Source: Hofstenia miamia (taxonomy: Eukaryota; Xenacoelomorpha; Acoela). Taken from it: a stretch of DNA of 64,000 bases. Location of the stretch: assembly GCA_004352715.1 (NCBI GenBank), contig SCFE01000042.1, forward strand, positions 975,202 through 1,039,201, read 5' to 3'. Below are positions 1 to 63,179 of the stretch, in pieces. The notes beneath the pieces were generated by a model that saw only the letters and a program-made list of their open reading frames with translations, ran no database searches and was not told where the DNA came from. Each line of letters opens with the position of its first letter. Within the stretch, counting starts at the first letter, position 1. Position numbers and translations under genes: made by a program.

Positions 1-969
1 ATTTTCATACATGTAAATCCCCATGCATTTTAGGGTTAAACGTTTATAAGTATGTAAATATGAAATATATGTTCGTGTTGTGTTATGAAATTTAATGTTA
101 TATATTTTTAGTACTTGATTGATTTGAATACTTGATAGATTTTGTAGCAGAAAGCAGCAACATTGAAATTTACTTTATAATAATGCATGCTGATGATATG
201 ATTTATCTGTTCTCGTAATTTTACTCCAGCTGTAATTTCTATAATTTAGAGAAAAACTTTGTAAACTTTAAGTTATTACCAATATCTACTCCAAGATAAT
301 TTAGAGTCTCGTTATGTTTTATTGTTATTTACGTTATTAGGTGTTAATGATATAATATATTTCGCTATGGAAAGTGAAGTGTTCCTCTTGTATTAGTTCG
401 AGTATTAGCTCTTTATAAAAATTTATAAATGAAGTAATCATCATTTAAAATGCTGAAATACCCTAACTATAGAATATAGTATAATTTTAAGAATTGCAAC
501 ATTTCACCAAGAATGTTCTTGTATAAAGGGTATTATGGATTATCAGACTGCAAAATTAGATCAAAGTAACATAAGCCGAAATTTTCCCAATGTTTGCTTT
601 TATGACGAACAATTAAAGAAATAGTGAATTCACGTTTTTTTATTAATTTCTCTTCATTATGACAGAAGGCCTCTTCTTATTAGTGAAAATCTATATGAGA
701 CTTTCAGAGATTGTGGAGTCAATGAAATTAAACATTTGCTGAAGTAACAGAAATTCTGCATGTATGTGTCAAACTTTTGTATGCAGTTTAATATTCCATT
801 GTGTAGATTTTGTGGCTTTATAGCTACTCTATACATGTAATGTATAAAATGACGCAAGTTTATGGGTTGAAAGATTTATCCATAAGCGAATAATTCAACA
901 TATTTGAATTGCCCATTTAAAGAAATGGTTTTACGAAATCTACACGACATTTTGAAATATAGTTTCTTA
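1..969. other. AT-rich non-coding stretch, nothing recognised
   Basis: I see no exon, RNA gene or recognisable repeat here. Because the NIP7 exon downstream begins at an acceptor site and lacks the N-terminal half of the protein, this stretch is probably NIP7 intron, with the earlier exon(s) outside the window. That is inference. Confidence 0.4.
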
Positions 970-2213
970 TAGACCCCTGCGCCACCACGGCGCGCCGCCG
1001 CCGAGACATGTCAGCGAATTTCGGCGTAAAATTACACTAATCTTGAGACGACTGCACCATAATTTTATTCAGTTGTTTATCTAAACACTTATTGTTCACA
1101 ACTCTAAAAGGTCGTATCCCGAAAAAAAAATATCTATCGGATCTTTATTTGCAATGATATAAAATGATAATTTGATATTAATTTCTAACTGATCGTTAGT
1201 TTAACATAGATTTATTTTAGCTGAAAATATAAAAATAAGTGACTGCTATTCACAGCAAATAATCGATAGAAATGACAGTGAATCATAAGCATGTTTACAA
1301 TGTAGTAATTCCGCAAAAGTAATTATAACGAAAATCTTATTGAAGTAATTGCAAATATATCATATTCTAATCACATTTTTGGTGTCTCAAAATGGCTCAC
1401 TTTATACAAAAGCCCTCAAAATATCCATTAAAAATAAATTTGAAGGTTGCCTACGGTTGGGCTACACAACTGTAGCCCTGCTTGATCCAAGCACGAAAAG
1501 ACACAAATTGTAGAAAAATATTTTCTAAGTGAATTAGGAAATGATCTCGAAATAGGATCATCTGATGAGGTGGAAAATAATAGCAACATAAATGATGATG
1601 ATGCAAATGCTGGAATTTTGGAACCTATGCCAGAATGGAAGAAAAAAATTTATAAATAAACATTGCAGCAGCTCAACTATTTAAAACAACATTTCAAAAG
1701 ATCTCAGGAATATATTTCTAGCACAATTATAAGAGATTTGTTTGCAGATTTTTTAATGCATTCTAAATTGCTATTTGTCATTTTATATCTACTTGCGTTA
1801 AATTATGTTAAATTGTTTGAATTGTACCAGCTCAAATATTAAATTAGATTTTGTTCCAAGGCTTTTAACTACTTTAGGGTTTGGTATATCGAATAAGTTC
1901 GGTTAAATCTTTAATCATTTTTAATTGAATAATTTGGATTTTGGAGCTTGTTGCAATTGTTGATGAAGTTGAAATAAAATATTATACCAGAGGTTTATGC
2001 TTGTTTTGAGGGTTTACTTATATCAAATAAATTTGGTAAAATATATTTAATTTATCATTATTATTACATAATTTGATGTTTATAGAACAAAGTCCCATAT
2101 TACGAATGCAAAGATGATTCTTTGAAATCGGCGCTACGCCGAAAGTGCCGCCAATAATGTGATCGGCGCCTAAGCCGACGCCGTTACGAGAAAATAAACA
2201 GCGCAGGGGTCTA
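970..2213. mobile_element. Non-autonomous hAT-type DNA transposon, 1244 bp, with 8-bp target duplication
   Basis: The ends are a 13-bp inverted repeat (TAGACCCCTGCGC at the left, its reverse complement at 2201-2213). They are flanked by the direct repeat GTTTCTTA at 962-969 and 2214-2221. An 8-bp duplication is typical of hAT elements. The interior of the + strand carries a decayed coding relic around 1465-1660: a TVALLDP stretch like the ALLDPR motif of hAT transposases, followed by an acidic linker. GC-rich subterminal sequence (980-1010 and 2150-2190) contrasts with the AT-rich core. No intact transposase remains. Confidence 0.75.
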
Positions 2214-2328
2214 GTTTCTTAGTGTTTAATAGTTTTTTCATTTTTGTTACAGTTTATTCTAGTAATTCTTAAATAGTCTAATTTATATCGCAATGTAGAA
2301 ATTTTGTATCAATTTAATTTTATTTTAG

Positions 2329-2718
2329 ATTAGAAGTTCACAACACTTCAAAAATAAAAATTTAATTTGCATTGGTACATGCGTTGGCAAATTCACGAAA
2401 ACTGGCAAGTTTCATTTAATGATCACAGCGTTGCCTCTGCTATCCCGTTACGCACAACACAAGGTTTGGTTAAAAGCAGGTGCAGTGCAACAGTTCTTAT
2501 ATGGCAATCACATTACAAAATCAGGCCTGGTTCGAATTTCCGAATCTACTCCGGCGATGACTGGGGTTGTTCTCCATTCCCTGAATGATGTTCCTCTTGG
2601 ATTCGGAATTATTACACATTCAACCGCTGACTGTCGAAAGGTCGAACCACTTGTCAATGTTGTTTTGCACCAAGCAGATATTGGTACTTACATTCGTAAC
2701 GAGGCTTTGTTATTATGA
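2329..2718 (+). CDS. nip7: NIP7 60S ribosome biogenesis factor, last coding exon (C-terminal PUA half)
   Basis: NIP7 is a small nucleolar/cytoplasmic factor for 27S pre-rRNA processing and 60S subunit assembly; its C-terminal PUA domain binds RNA. This exon encodes about 129 residues matching the C-terminal part of the roughly 180-residue animal protein: GTCVGKFTKTGKF, then YAQHKVWLKAGA, FLYGNHITKSGL, DVPLGFG, STADCRKV and HQADIGTYIRNE, ending at TGA 2716-2718. The exon starts at 2329 after the acceptor TTTTAG (2323-2328); in-frame sequence upstream of that holds a stop, so the start codon lies in an earlier exon. No frame damage is visible, so this looks like a functional host gene. The N-terminal exon(s) were not found between 1 and 2328 and are presumably upstream of the window, with the hAT element at 970-2213 inside the intron. 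It converges on the minus-strand channel gene. Confidence 0.93.
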   Translation: MRSSQHFKNKNLICIGTCVGKFTKTGKFHLMITALPLLSRYAQHKVWLKAGAVQQFLYGNHITKSGLVRISESTPAMTGVVLHSLNDVPLGFGIITHSTADCRKVEPLVNVVLHQADIGTYIRNEALLL

Positions 2719-2976
2719 TGCTAATATAAGTTTTTTAGTTGTTGATTAAGCAGGCATGATTATTAAGCATAATTTAGACGTTTTGTGGTTATAACTAAAG
2801 CAACCTAAATTCAATATTATAAATAAGGTCAAGACAAAATGTTGATATATTGTCAATAATATCAAATTTATTGTTTATGGTCAATGCTGTCAAAAATTTA
2901 TAATGTAACTGAATAGGTGAGTTGAGGCCTATGCCTAGTTAATCAAGAATGTTTACACCATTTCAAAATGATTACT

Positions 2977-3006
2977 GGATATATATATATATATATATAT
3001 ATATAT
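2977..3006. repeat. (AT)n microsatellite
   Basis: A run of alternating A and T lies just outside the Penelope-like fragment. Confidence 0.9.
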
Positions 3007-3064
3007 TTCGAAGTGATTATACTGAGCTTCTTCATATTCATTTTTAGCATAGACGCTATGAAAA

Positions 3065-3098
3065 GGATAGACCGGTTTCGTTTGTATAAAACATCATC
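3065..3098 (-). ncRNA. Hammerhead-ribozyme-like motif in left Penelope terminal repeat
   Basis: On the minus strand the arm reads GATGATG, a short GTTT/AAAC stem with a small loop, then GAAAC and ACCGGT-C. Penelope-like elements are known to encode minimal hammerhead ribozymes with the order CUGAUGA, stem II, GAAA, very short palindromic stem III, UC. Here the CUGAUGA box is imperfect, so activity is doubtful. Confidence 0.4.
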
Positions 3099-3574
3099 AT
3101 TACAAATATGCGGTAAAAACTAAATATATTTATAATAGACTACCCTTTATATATTTTAATATTGCATGCTCTTAAAATAAGTTCAATAATATCATGCTTA
3201 ATTGTTTATTCAATAATTGATCTTTGTTTGATTGTTTAATTATTTATGCTTCTCCTATTTTATGATGTTCTGATCTTAGTCGGATGTAAAAATTTTCTTT
3301 TCTTAGTTGATGTTTGTGCATAAAAATTTCAGATTTTAGGTGCCCATTCATATGTTCCTTAATTCTTGTACCCAGATGTCGCTTTGTTTCCCCGACATAT
3401 GATTTTTCACAATCATCACATTTATATATATAAACTGAGGAGGAAACTAATTTTTTGGGATTTGATCTTTATATAGAAACATATCTTTTGTTTTTATATG
3501 ATGTCAATATTGGAATGATATTTGTTATTTTTAATTTTGTATTCATTATTTTATTTTTTTCTTTACATTTTGTA

Positions 3575-3608
3575 CTGATGTTTTATATAAACGAAACCGG
3601 TCTATCCT
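3575..3608 (+). ncRNA. Hammerhead-ribozyme-like motif in right Penelope terminal repeat
   Basis: The + strand reads CTGATG (3575-3580), a GTTT/AAAC stem, GAAAC (3593-3597) and the short palindrome ACCGGT followed by C. This is the mirror copy of the motif in the left arm. The conserved A after CUGAUG and the closing stem-II pair are not canonical, so the copy is probably degenerate. Confidence 0.4.
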
Positions 3609-3642
3609 TTTCATAGCGTCTATGCTAAAAATGAATATATAT

Positions 3643-4838
3643 AGTACTGGCCAAAAGTTTGGAAACACTTTCCAAATTTAGACATTTTTGTATTTTACAT
3701 TAAAAAACGTAGAAACAATATGATAACACTGTGTAGAAAGTAAATAATTAATTCAAAAAACCTCCCTAATATTTTGTATGTCCGCCATTATTGGCCAAAC
3801 ATGCAGCAATTTTCTATGACGTTGAGGTCTGGGAGTTTCCTGGCCAGTTCTCAAGCAGCCGAAAGTCTTGTGATGCAATCCACTGTTTCACAACTTTGGC
3901 GTTGTGGCAAGGAGCACCATCTTGTTGTAGTACAGATGTTCCGCGAAGTTGCATAAACATGGCAACTTTCTCCTGAATTATTTTGAGGTAGGCCTTGGCT
4001 GTGACTGTCTCGTTGTGAGGAACAAAATGCAGACCAGCACGCCTATTCGCAGTTATAGCACCCCAAATCATCACAGAAGGTGCTGAGCGGACAGTTTGTT
4101 ACATGTAACGTGTGTTGAATCTTTGGTTTCTTGGTCGTCGAACGTGTGGCCGGTATGATGTAAACTCGCAAATCTTGGATTCGTCGCTAAAAATTACTTG
4201 ATGTCACATCTCAGGGGTAAAGTGTTGGTATTGCGTGCAGAAGCGCAACCGGTCTCGAATGTTCTTTGAAGACAATCAACGTTAGGCTGCCGGTTTGCAC
4301 GATGGAAGATCAAAGGTAGTATTCAATCAACGCCCAATGGTGTGTGTTGATACATTCTGCACTACCGCACCTAGATTTGCTTTGACTTCAGAAGATGAAG
4401 AGAATGGTTGATTGACGACGTAACAGTGAATGAGATGGTAAGTCATAGGGGTTGTCACTTTTGGTCTTCCAAATCGCTTTCAAGAGGAAAAATTTTGCAG
4501 TTGCTGATAGTGAGTAACACTTCTGGATACTGACACGCCCATTCTAACGGCTATAGTGTGATAATTTTACCCCTCCTCGTACAAGATATGAATTTGAGCA
4601 CGCTTTGTTGGTGAAATTTCACTACCACGGACCATATTTCAAACTATAATGATAGTGCTTTGTCAGTGAAAATGTATTGTGTGTAAATCTAAAGTTGTTT
4701 TTATTTGATTGGGTAAATGAATCTGTAGTAAATTCTAGGAAAAAATTGGGAATTCCAGGAATGTTACTAAGTTTCCAGGAAATAGCATAAAACACGCTTT
4801 AGACAGGTTACTGTTCCCAAACTTTTGGCCAGTACTGT
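3643..4838 (-). mobile_element. Tc1-family DNA transposon with inverted ends
   Basis: The left end begins AGTACTGGCCAAAAGTTTGG and the right end (about 4812-4838) is its reverse complement, both embedded in TA-rich sequence as expected for TA-target insertion. It abuts the Penelope fragment. The coding strand is minus. Confidence 0.85.
3790..4640 (-). pseudogene. Tc1 transposase (DD34E type), broken
   Basis: The cut-and-paste transposase reads in pieces on the minus strand. The N-terminal helix-turn-helix region lies about 4380-4640. The first catalytic block resembles FSDES near 4170-4190. The longest intact piece (3814-4074) has VMIWGAIT-like sequence, then LQQDGAPCHNA with the second catalytic D. 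The last block, NWPGNS followed by PDLNVIEN in another frame, carries the catalytic E. A one-base shift falls inside that last block, and further shifts and stops occur upstream. The copy cannot encode an active enzyme. Confidence 0.85.
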
Positions 4839-5364
4839 ATATATATATATTTTATTGTTCTTAATATAATTATCATTGGTAAAGGCTGCAAAAATACACT
4901 ACTACCATAAATTTCAAATCATTTGAGTTTATAATGAATCTAAAACCAGAGTTTACATAAATCTATTTTGTGAAATCGAGCAAAACTTCCTTTTTGAATT
5001 TCCGTCTGCAATTCTCCGAATGCAGTAAATTATATGAAAGCATTTAGAAAATTTTACACAACATAATCCGGCATACGTTATTGTAAGATTCAAAAGCAAT
5101 TTATTTCTACAAGAAAGAGGTACAAAAAAAACATGATTATTTTAGAATAGAAGCTTTGTTTGTTATGATATTTTAGTTTTATTAAGCGAATTATGAATAA
5201 CCCGATGTGTACATGTATTTTCATTCCTAAATTTTACAACTCAATATACAAATGTAGAGCTTGTCAATAAAAATGAGTACTTCATGAAAATGAAGCTTAT
5301 AAGAGAATGAAAATTTTAAAACAACAATTTTACAAATCAACTCTAATAACTGTCACATTGAATT
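4839..5364 (-). other. Region downstream of the channel gene stop codon (probable 3' UTR and flank)
   Basis: No coding sequence is seen. Minus-strand AATAAA hexamers occur at 5178-5183 and 5100-5105, about 185 and 260 bases beyond the stop, and could be polyadenylation signals; such hexamers are common by chance in AT-rich DNA. Confidence 0.35.
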
Positions 5365-57002
<51,638 letters not shown>

Positions 57003-60000
57003 CTAAATATCTATGCTAAACTATTAAAGATTCAGTTAGACTCGTTATACAATATGTTGTAGGTAGGGAAAATGAACTAGTCTTATAATTGCGAATTTAA
57101 AACTTGTTATCAATCTCTCTACATCAATAACATGAAATTGTTCCACTGAGCCCCCTTGTTAAAAATTATTTTGGGTACAGCCTCCAAAGCATTAAGGATC
57201 AAAAGCTAATTTCAATTGCTAAATTCATATAAATATGAATATATTTTCCTATTTTAAAGCAAGCCTGTAGGTAACATTAATGTAGCATAATCCTACTAAA
57301 TTTATTGTTTCGCAACAAAGAAAAAAGAAAAAAACTACGTAAAACTCTAATTAGAAACTCAAGTCAATTTATTAGAATTAGCATTTAATGATTTCGCCAA
57401 ATTGTAAAAGCAAATATCAGCCACAATAAATTTAACAAAACGCATGTGACTACTGCTTGATGCCATTGCATGTAGTAATAAATGCACAAAAAGAAGAATG
57501 CCACCATAGGCATGTTGATAACTAACCCTATTTTAGATCCAAATTATTTGACCTATAAGAGACTGAAAAGAGACCGTGTTAATTATATTTTATCTATATG
57601 TAGGTTAGGAGCTGCCATAGTTTGTAGTTATCTTTTTTAGTCTGTCTGCAGCTAGAGACTTTTCATTTTTACGTGTCAGTCATTATCATAAATATATTTT
57701 AATTAAATGTAGAAAGCTGCTCTATTTTTATATTAATTGTTTTTAATTAGTGCAATAGCAGCTAGTGTCCGGTTGCGATACATTATCTCGTTACCACACT
57801 AAATCAGTATACATTGAGAGTGAGGATTAAGTCGGTTAGTGACTGGTATTTATTACACCATAAGTAAGGCACACATAACAAAACTCTTTCAATGAGGCTG
57901 AGCTGAGTCGCAGCGGATGGAATGATGGATGTGGATAGAGGGAACGGATCGAACTGTTGGACTGCGAACTGTCTTTGTGATGCAGCTTTGGGCTAAGATG
58001 CCCACTGCACTCTTTCTTGTTATTACTCTCGAAGATGCTACCTAAATAGTAGTGGTTGTTACGCTAGCTTGAAGTATTAATTAGGTTAATTCTATAGTTA
58101 TACAACAGCGAAAGAACAGCAAGAGTAAACGTACACATTACCCTGCGAGTCGGAATCTGTATTCGTTTGTATCTAAACTATACTACGTTATTATGCACAT
58201 CCTTCGCCTGGGTGATGATGTTACATTAACACCCAAAGAGGTCTATATGCATTCGAAAGATGAATGAGGAATTTCAAATTTCCTTAACATTAAGCAGACT
58301 GATGTACATATAACAGGATCACTCGCTTTTCCAAATTTTCAAATTGTTTTTTTATTAGAAAATTTGTAAATCGGATTTTTTGAAATATATTCTCTCAATA
58401 TTTAATGTGGAGGTGTCAGAAACTCAAAAGTAAACTCAACTACTTAAACTATTTCTGTCTTGTATGTGTGGAGGAGTTTTAAATTTTTAGTGCTCTTAAC
58501 TTTTGGATGAAATTAAAATTTTAGCATATATTTTAATACTTAGCTAAGAAGTGGAGGATATCCAGGAGTTTCAAATTGTTGAGGAACTAATGGTATCTCC
58601 AGCAAGTATTTACTAATAAACTCACACATTGTCCTGTTAACTGCATATATGGCAATCTCATATATCCCACAGTTAAAGATTTGTAACAATTGTACAACCA
58701 ATATAAGAAATTTCAAACAAAATGAACTTATTAAAATCAAGTGCGCCTGCCTTTCTTTAATTGAAAGCCTTGGGAAAATAGCTGATATTGATTACAAAGT
58801 CAATCAATCAATGATTATCCCTCAATTGTGATGTTCTTCACCACTCCCAAATTTTAGATGATTTTCAGTAACGTCATCTTTGCAAATTATGCTAAAATTT
58901 ATTTTAAAAAATTCATTTATGCCTAATCTCCCATTAGTAGTTTATCCCCCTAAGCCCTTTGGCTACGGATGTCTTAACAGGTATTCATTAAGTTGATAAA
59001 TTCACAGAAGGTGTACAAAAGATAAGACCAAAGCATAGCAAAGGCAATTAACAATTGTTGAGACTCAAGTATCCACATAAGAAATTTCATTAACATTTGA
59101 AAAAATCAGTTACAATTTTAAAAAATAAGATTAAATAGAGAAGTACACTAAATGCGTTTATAATTAATTTTTCAAAAGTAGGCATTTCATCAAAATGCCC
59201 CTTTAAAGAGTTCATCGATTTGTGCCACAACTTATTGCAAATGAATAATAAATAATTTATTGCTCTGAGCAATGTGTTGAAAAATATAATTTGCATTTTG
59301 AAATTTTACATTGGTATCATTTTACTCTTTCAAAACTCTATATATATTTTTAGTAAGTAAATTTTATAAGTTTCTCACAACCGAAAAACAAAAGATATTT
59401 TTGGCAAGGACTATAAAATGGCCCAATAATAAACTGAATTGGCATAAAGTTAAATGTCAGGCCCAAAGTTTCATAAGCCTTGCCGGGTTTGTCCCAGAGT
59501 TTTTTGACAAATGACAATCTCTGGTTATACAGACCTAATATCAATCCCTCAAATGCTAAAAATATAACTGTTAATACATTTTCACTATACTTTTATAAGA
59601 TTAACATAATTGCAATTTACAAAAACAAGAAAGAAAGTCCTCGTAACTAACCTGCCATATCTGAGCCCACATGCTGGATGGCTTATCTCTGAAAGAGCCC
59701 CCTTATTAAAATTTTAGCACTACACCACTGTACATGGGTCATTCCACAACAAATGTAACAGATGAGATAGGTATGCATCCTGTCATGCTTCATTTGGGCT
59801 TTCACAATAGGGCCTATCTTCCCCTGTAGTTAGATATTAATTCAAAACAATTATTTTATTCTTTATTTGTGATAGCATCATCAAGTATTGACAAAATATG
59901 TTCTTTTTCTACGTTGACGCCAAACGACGCAACTGTTTGAATGCATCACAAATTCACGGAAAATTCCTCTATGCTTAGCCGTAACTCGAAATTCCCACAA

Positions 60001-60050
60001 TCCATACAATTCAGGAACCAGACGGTGTCAAAATGATGACGCTGGTGGAG
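57003..60050. other. Upstream region of the chimeric gene; repeat debris, no accepted exon
   Basis: GC-richer sequence at 57600-58250 looks like a repeat or LTR remnant. A transposon-like end reading CACTACACCACTG lies at 59718-59730, with a related GAGCCCCCTT stretch at 57149. A hydrophobic 42-codon minus frame (57385-57513) is listed under findings. The 5' exons of the host gene are not seen. Confidence 0.35.
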
Positions 60051-60059
60051 ATCTAGAGT

Positions 60060-60220
60060 TTGACAGAAAAAGGGGTCGGGGCCAGTGGAAGAAATTCAGC
60101 AACATCTGAAAACGTTGAGGCTGTCGAAGCATTTCGTATCAAATGACACCAGAGCAGCCTGTGAGGAAATTGAAATCAATTTAAATATTCTCACGACGAC
60201 TATGTATCGTATCATTTCCC
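60060..60220 (+). pseudogene. Mariner-like transposase helix-turn-helix fragment
   Basis: The + frame reads DTRAACEEIEINLNILTTTM and then YRIISLL, close to the 'd.R.t.eeia.el.iS.gsvh.Il' segment of mariner transposases. Nothing else of the protein is recognisable. Confidence 0.45.
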
Positions 60221-60689
60221 TACTAGTGACCTTGGTATGATATCAATTATCAATACTTCTGAGTGGGTACCTCACACCAGGGGTGTCGTTTATGGTATGA
60301 CAAGGCGAAATTTTTTATTTAGCCAACCATAATTGCGATATTTTAAAATTCGTCCACACATAATCGCCATAATGGCTATTATTTAAAATATGATAAATGA
60401 GGGTGAAAGATACATGTGGTCATGGACTTCTATGATAAATAAATTTATTAATATGTATCATAGAAGTCAAGTAATTGCAATTTCAAAAATGATTCCTCAT
60501 ATTTGGTAAAATAAATACCGAATTTCAAGGTACGATTAACAGTCGAACATTTTTTGTAATACGAAATTGCACTGATATCACAAGACACAAACAATTCACT
60601 AGGGCGCAGAATTATTTTGAAGCATTCAGAAACAAATATTAGAATAAACAAATTATTTTTGTTGCTTTACATGCAACCGAAGAAGTTTC

Positions 60690-61310
60690 AAGTGACATAC
60701 GTTGGTCATGGGTCATTGGTCACGTGAGTCACCTTTTTACGTGGGTCAGTGTGGGTCGTGGGTCAGTACCGTTGACCTTCTTGTAATACAGACACCCCTT
60801 TTTTATAAATTATTGATGATAGGGAAAGCACAAGAGACTCAACTGTTTCGCAAAAGAAAATGCCCAAAATGGATCTCTTTATTAAATTGTATGATGAATA
60901 CAAGAAAAAATGAAAAACAGAATTTAGCCGATATGTTAATTTTGATGATAAAAATTCTAACGAAAGTCAAAGTGTGTTTGATCCTTTAATCATAAAAAGT
61001 GTTCGAGTTTCCAATACTTTCAGCTATTGCCCGACAGATATTTGTTATTCAAGCAGCTTGTGCAGAGTTAGAAAGACAATTTTCTCCCTTAAGTCATATA
61101 GTCATGCCTTCAAGAAACCAACCTGTGGAGGCCCTTTCAGTTCTTGTGAACGCATATAAAAGTGACTTGATTTTTTGAGAAATACATTTTATTTCATATT
61201 TTGTAGCACTTTATAATTTTGCATTCTGATGAGTCAGTGGGTCAGCACTGTGTGGGTTGTGGGTCACTGTAGGTCGTGGGACAGTAGGATTGACCCACTT
61301 GCAACAATGC
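60690..61310 (+). mobile_element. hAT relic bounded by GGGTCA-rich repeats
   Basis: Clusters of TGGGTCA/TGGGTCGTGGGTCA occur at both edges (60700-60780 and 61225-61310), enclosing a hAT transposase C-terminus. Exact ends and target duplication could not be fixed. Confidence 0.6.
61000..61178 (+). pseudogene. hAT transposase dimerisation domain fragment
   Basis: The + frame reads LSAIARQIFVIQAACAELER, QFSPLSHIVMPSRNQPVEAL and then VNAYKSDLIF, ending in TGA. It matches the hAT C-terminal block 'l...Ar.il.ipaSsa.sER.FS..g.i....R..L'. Upstream frames are degraded. Confidence 0.75.
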
Positions 61311-62560
61311 ATACAACACGCTTTGTTAGACGCAAATATTGAAACTTGGAACCAAATTAATAGTCAGAATTTTTTGCAATCCACTATTACAAATGGGAAT
61401 CAATTTCATATTTAGTATCTGTTTATACTCTACTGAAGCTACTTACTAAACTATTGAGACACTTTTAAAAGTTATCATCAAAAATTTTTTTATACAGTTT
61501 GTTTAAAACAAACCTTAAAATAAATATTTACCAATTCAATTTTTACAAATGTAAGATAAATTTAACAATTTAACTAAAATATAAATTCTGTATATATAGC
61601 AATAAATTCATGGATTGCCATTATGGCCATATTTTTAAGCTTGCCATCTATAATGGCCATAAATTTTTTCTGTACCACACCATTGTGGTACCCATAATAT
61701 GGTAACATACCGCTAATGGGCACCTCTGTTTTATACTCTAACCAAAAATAACCGCAAGCAAAGAATTACTTGGGTACAAGAATTTGTAAAGTATCTACGC
61801 GCAGGTAGCATGTAACACTCTTTGTTTGTAGTCGATAAGAAATTATGTGATTCATGAGACTATGCCAACTCAGCAATGTAGACGAGTATGAGTGTATCCA
61901 GGTTACAGACTGTACGCGACAAATCGGTCCATGATTAATAAGACAATGATCCTTGCTGCTGTCTTATGACGGTAAATTCCATCCGGGAGTCTTGAAAAAT
62001 AAATAAAACATAATCAGTGAAATGTATTGTGCATTTCTAAAGGCAGCTTTTGAAAATATTTTTCTTACAGTGCGTCACCAGTTACACTTGACAATCTCAA
62101 TCTCCAACACAATAATGCACGACCCCTGTGTGAAGAGACACCACACAGGTTGGAATTGCAAAATTACATTACAATTAAACAGCCATGATACAGTGCAATT
62201 TTTGCAATCGATATGTTTTTCTAAAATTGAAAACAAGTGCATGAATATTGATTTCTATTTTTAATAAGAGTTTAAAAAGTAAGTCGACGATACTCTCATT
62301 ATGATAATGTGTGGAATCACCAGAATACAATCTATTACAGCTCCGTGAGATTGGCAGTTATAGGTATAATATAGGATTTTGAATATACTAAGTGTAGCAT
62401 TTAGCTTAGTACCAGATGTTAATTATGTTGTATAATAGCAAAATACAGCAGCTCAAAAGCTCAAAAATATTAAAAAATTTCAGGTACCTATAACGATTAT
62501 TTCTCAATAGTATTCATTTCAAGAATTTATCACTTATTCAAGCGTTTTCTTACACTGACA

Positions 62561-62598
<38 letters not shown>

Positions 62599-62600
62599 TA
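61311..62600. other. Non-coding sequence, nothing recognised
   Basis: No exon or family can be supported; an AT run starts at about 62565. Confidence 0.4.
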
Positions 62601-62790
62601 CCTTGCCTAAGAAATGGGCGCTATTNNNNNNNNNNNNNNNNNNNNNNNNNNNNNNNNNNNNNNNNNNNNNNNNNNNNNNNNNNNNNNNNNNNNNNNNNNN
62701 NNNNNNNNNNNNNNNNNNNNNNNNNNNNNNNNNNNNTATATATATATATATATATATATACCTTGCCTAAGAAATGGGCGCTATTGACTT
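62565..62790. repeat. AT microsatellite and N-gap with identical flanks on both sides
   Basis: The sequence CCTTGCCTAAGAAATGGGCG follows an AT run both before (62601) and after (62761) the N-gap at 62626-62736. This is probably an unmerged contig overlap. Confidence 0.85.
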
Positions 62791-63179
62791 TTCCACTTAT
62801 ATTTAACGCCAGTCACAATTTGTTATGCAGAAAGTTGTTTTTCAAGAAAGCCTATATATATTTTGTGTCTAGATAATATGAATATATTGTGGCATCGGCA
62901 TCAATCAGTGTTGAATTGCCGCTGGGAGTGCAAATTGTATTTTATGCGTGATTATCACTTAGTATTGTAAATAATTTTAGTTCTGCGCTCTAGCAGGTTT
63001 TTGTAAATATTTATTTCTGTCAATTAAGTTCTGTATATATGGTCCAACATTGTGCGCAGTCGCCTCAATAAACTTTTTAATGTATTATCATGCAGGTTGC
63101 TCTTGAGATTCTGCTCAAAATGCTGGCGCTAGTTGAATCATTAAAGAAATTCTGATATTTTGTTATTGGAGAAACCCAC

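Larger units (their letters stand above)
3034..3640 (-). mobile_element. Penelope-like retroelement fragment: GIY-YIG endonuclease tail between inverted terminal repeats
   Basis: Two arms of about 60 bp at 3034-3094 and 3575-3638 are near-perfect inverted copies (shared core ATAGACCGGTTTCG and its complement). Between them, on the minus strand about 3240-3430, one frame reads as the start of a GIY-YIG nuclease: YKCDDCEKSYVGETKRHLG followed by TRIKEHMNGH, with a stop codon shortly after. A cysteine pair before SYVGET plus the RIKEH helix is characteristic of the endonuclease domain of Penelope-like elements, which also commonly carry such terminal repeats. The reverse transcriptase is missing, so the copy is dead. 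Arm orientation (inverted) is seen directly; family assignment is from domain knowledge. Confidence 0.75.

Noticed and set aside
57598-58252. Possible solo LTR or element with TCTATATG on both sides
   Set aside because: No matching inverted ends, no primer-binding site, and the 8-mer is a low-complexity word in this genome.
58649-58831. + frame with CNNC pair resembling the C-terminus of P-element/THAP9-type transposases
   Set aside because: Similarity limited to a cysteine pair and general spacing; not enough to name it.
59646-59735. Minus stretch HPACGLRYG with a GTTAGT donor that could join the exon at 57002
   Set aside because: It lies inside what looks like a transposon end (CAGTGGTGTAGTGC at the edge) and shows no further SRCR motif upstream.
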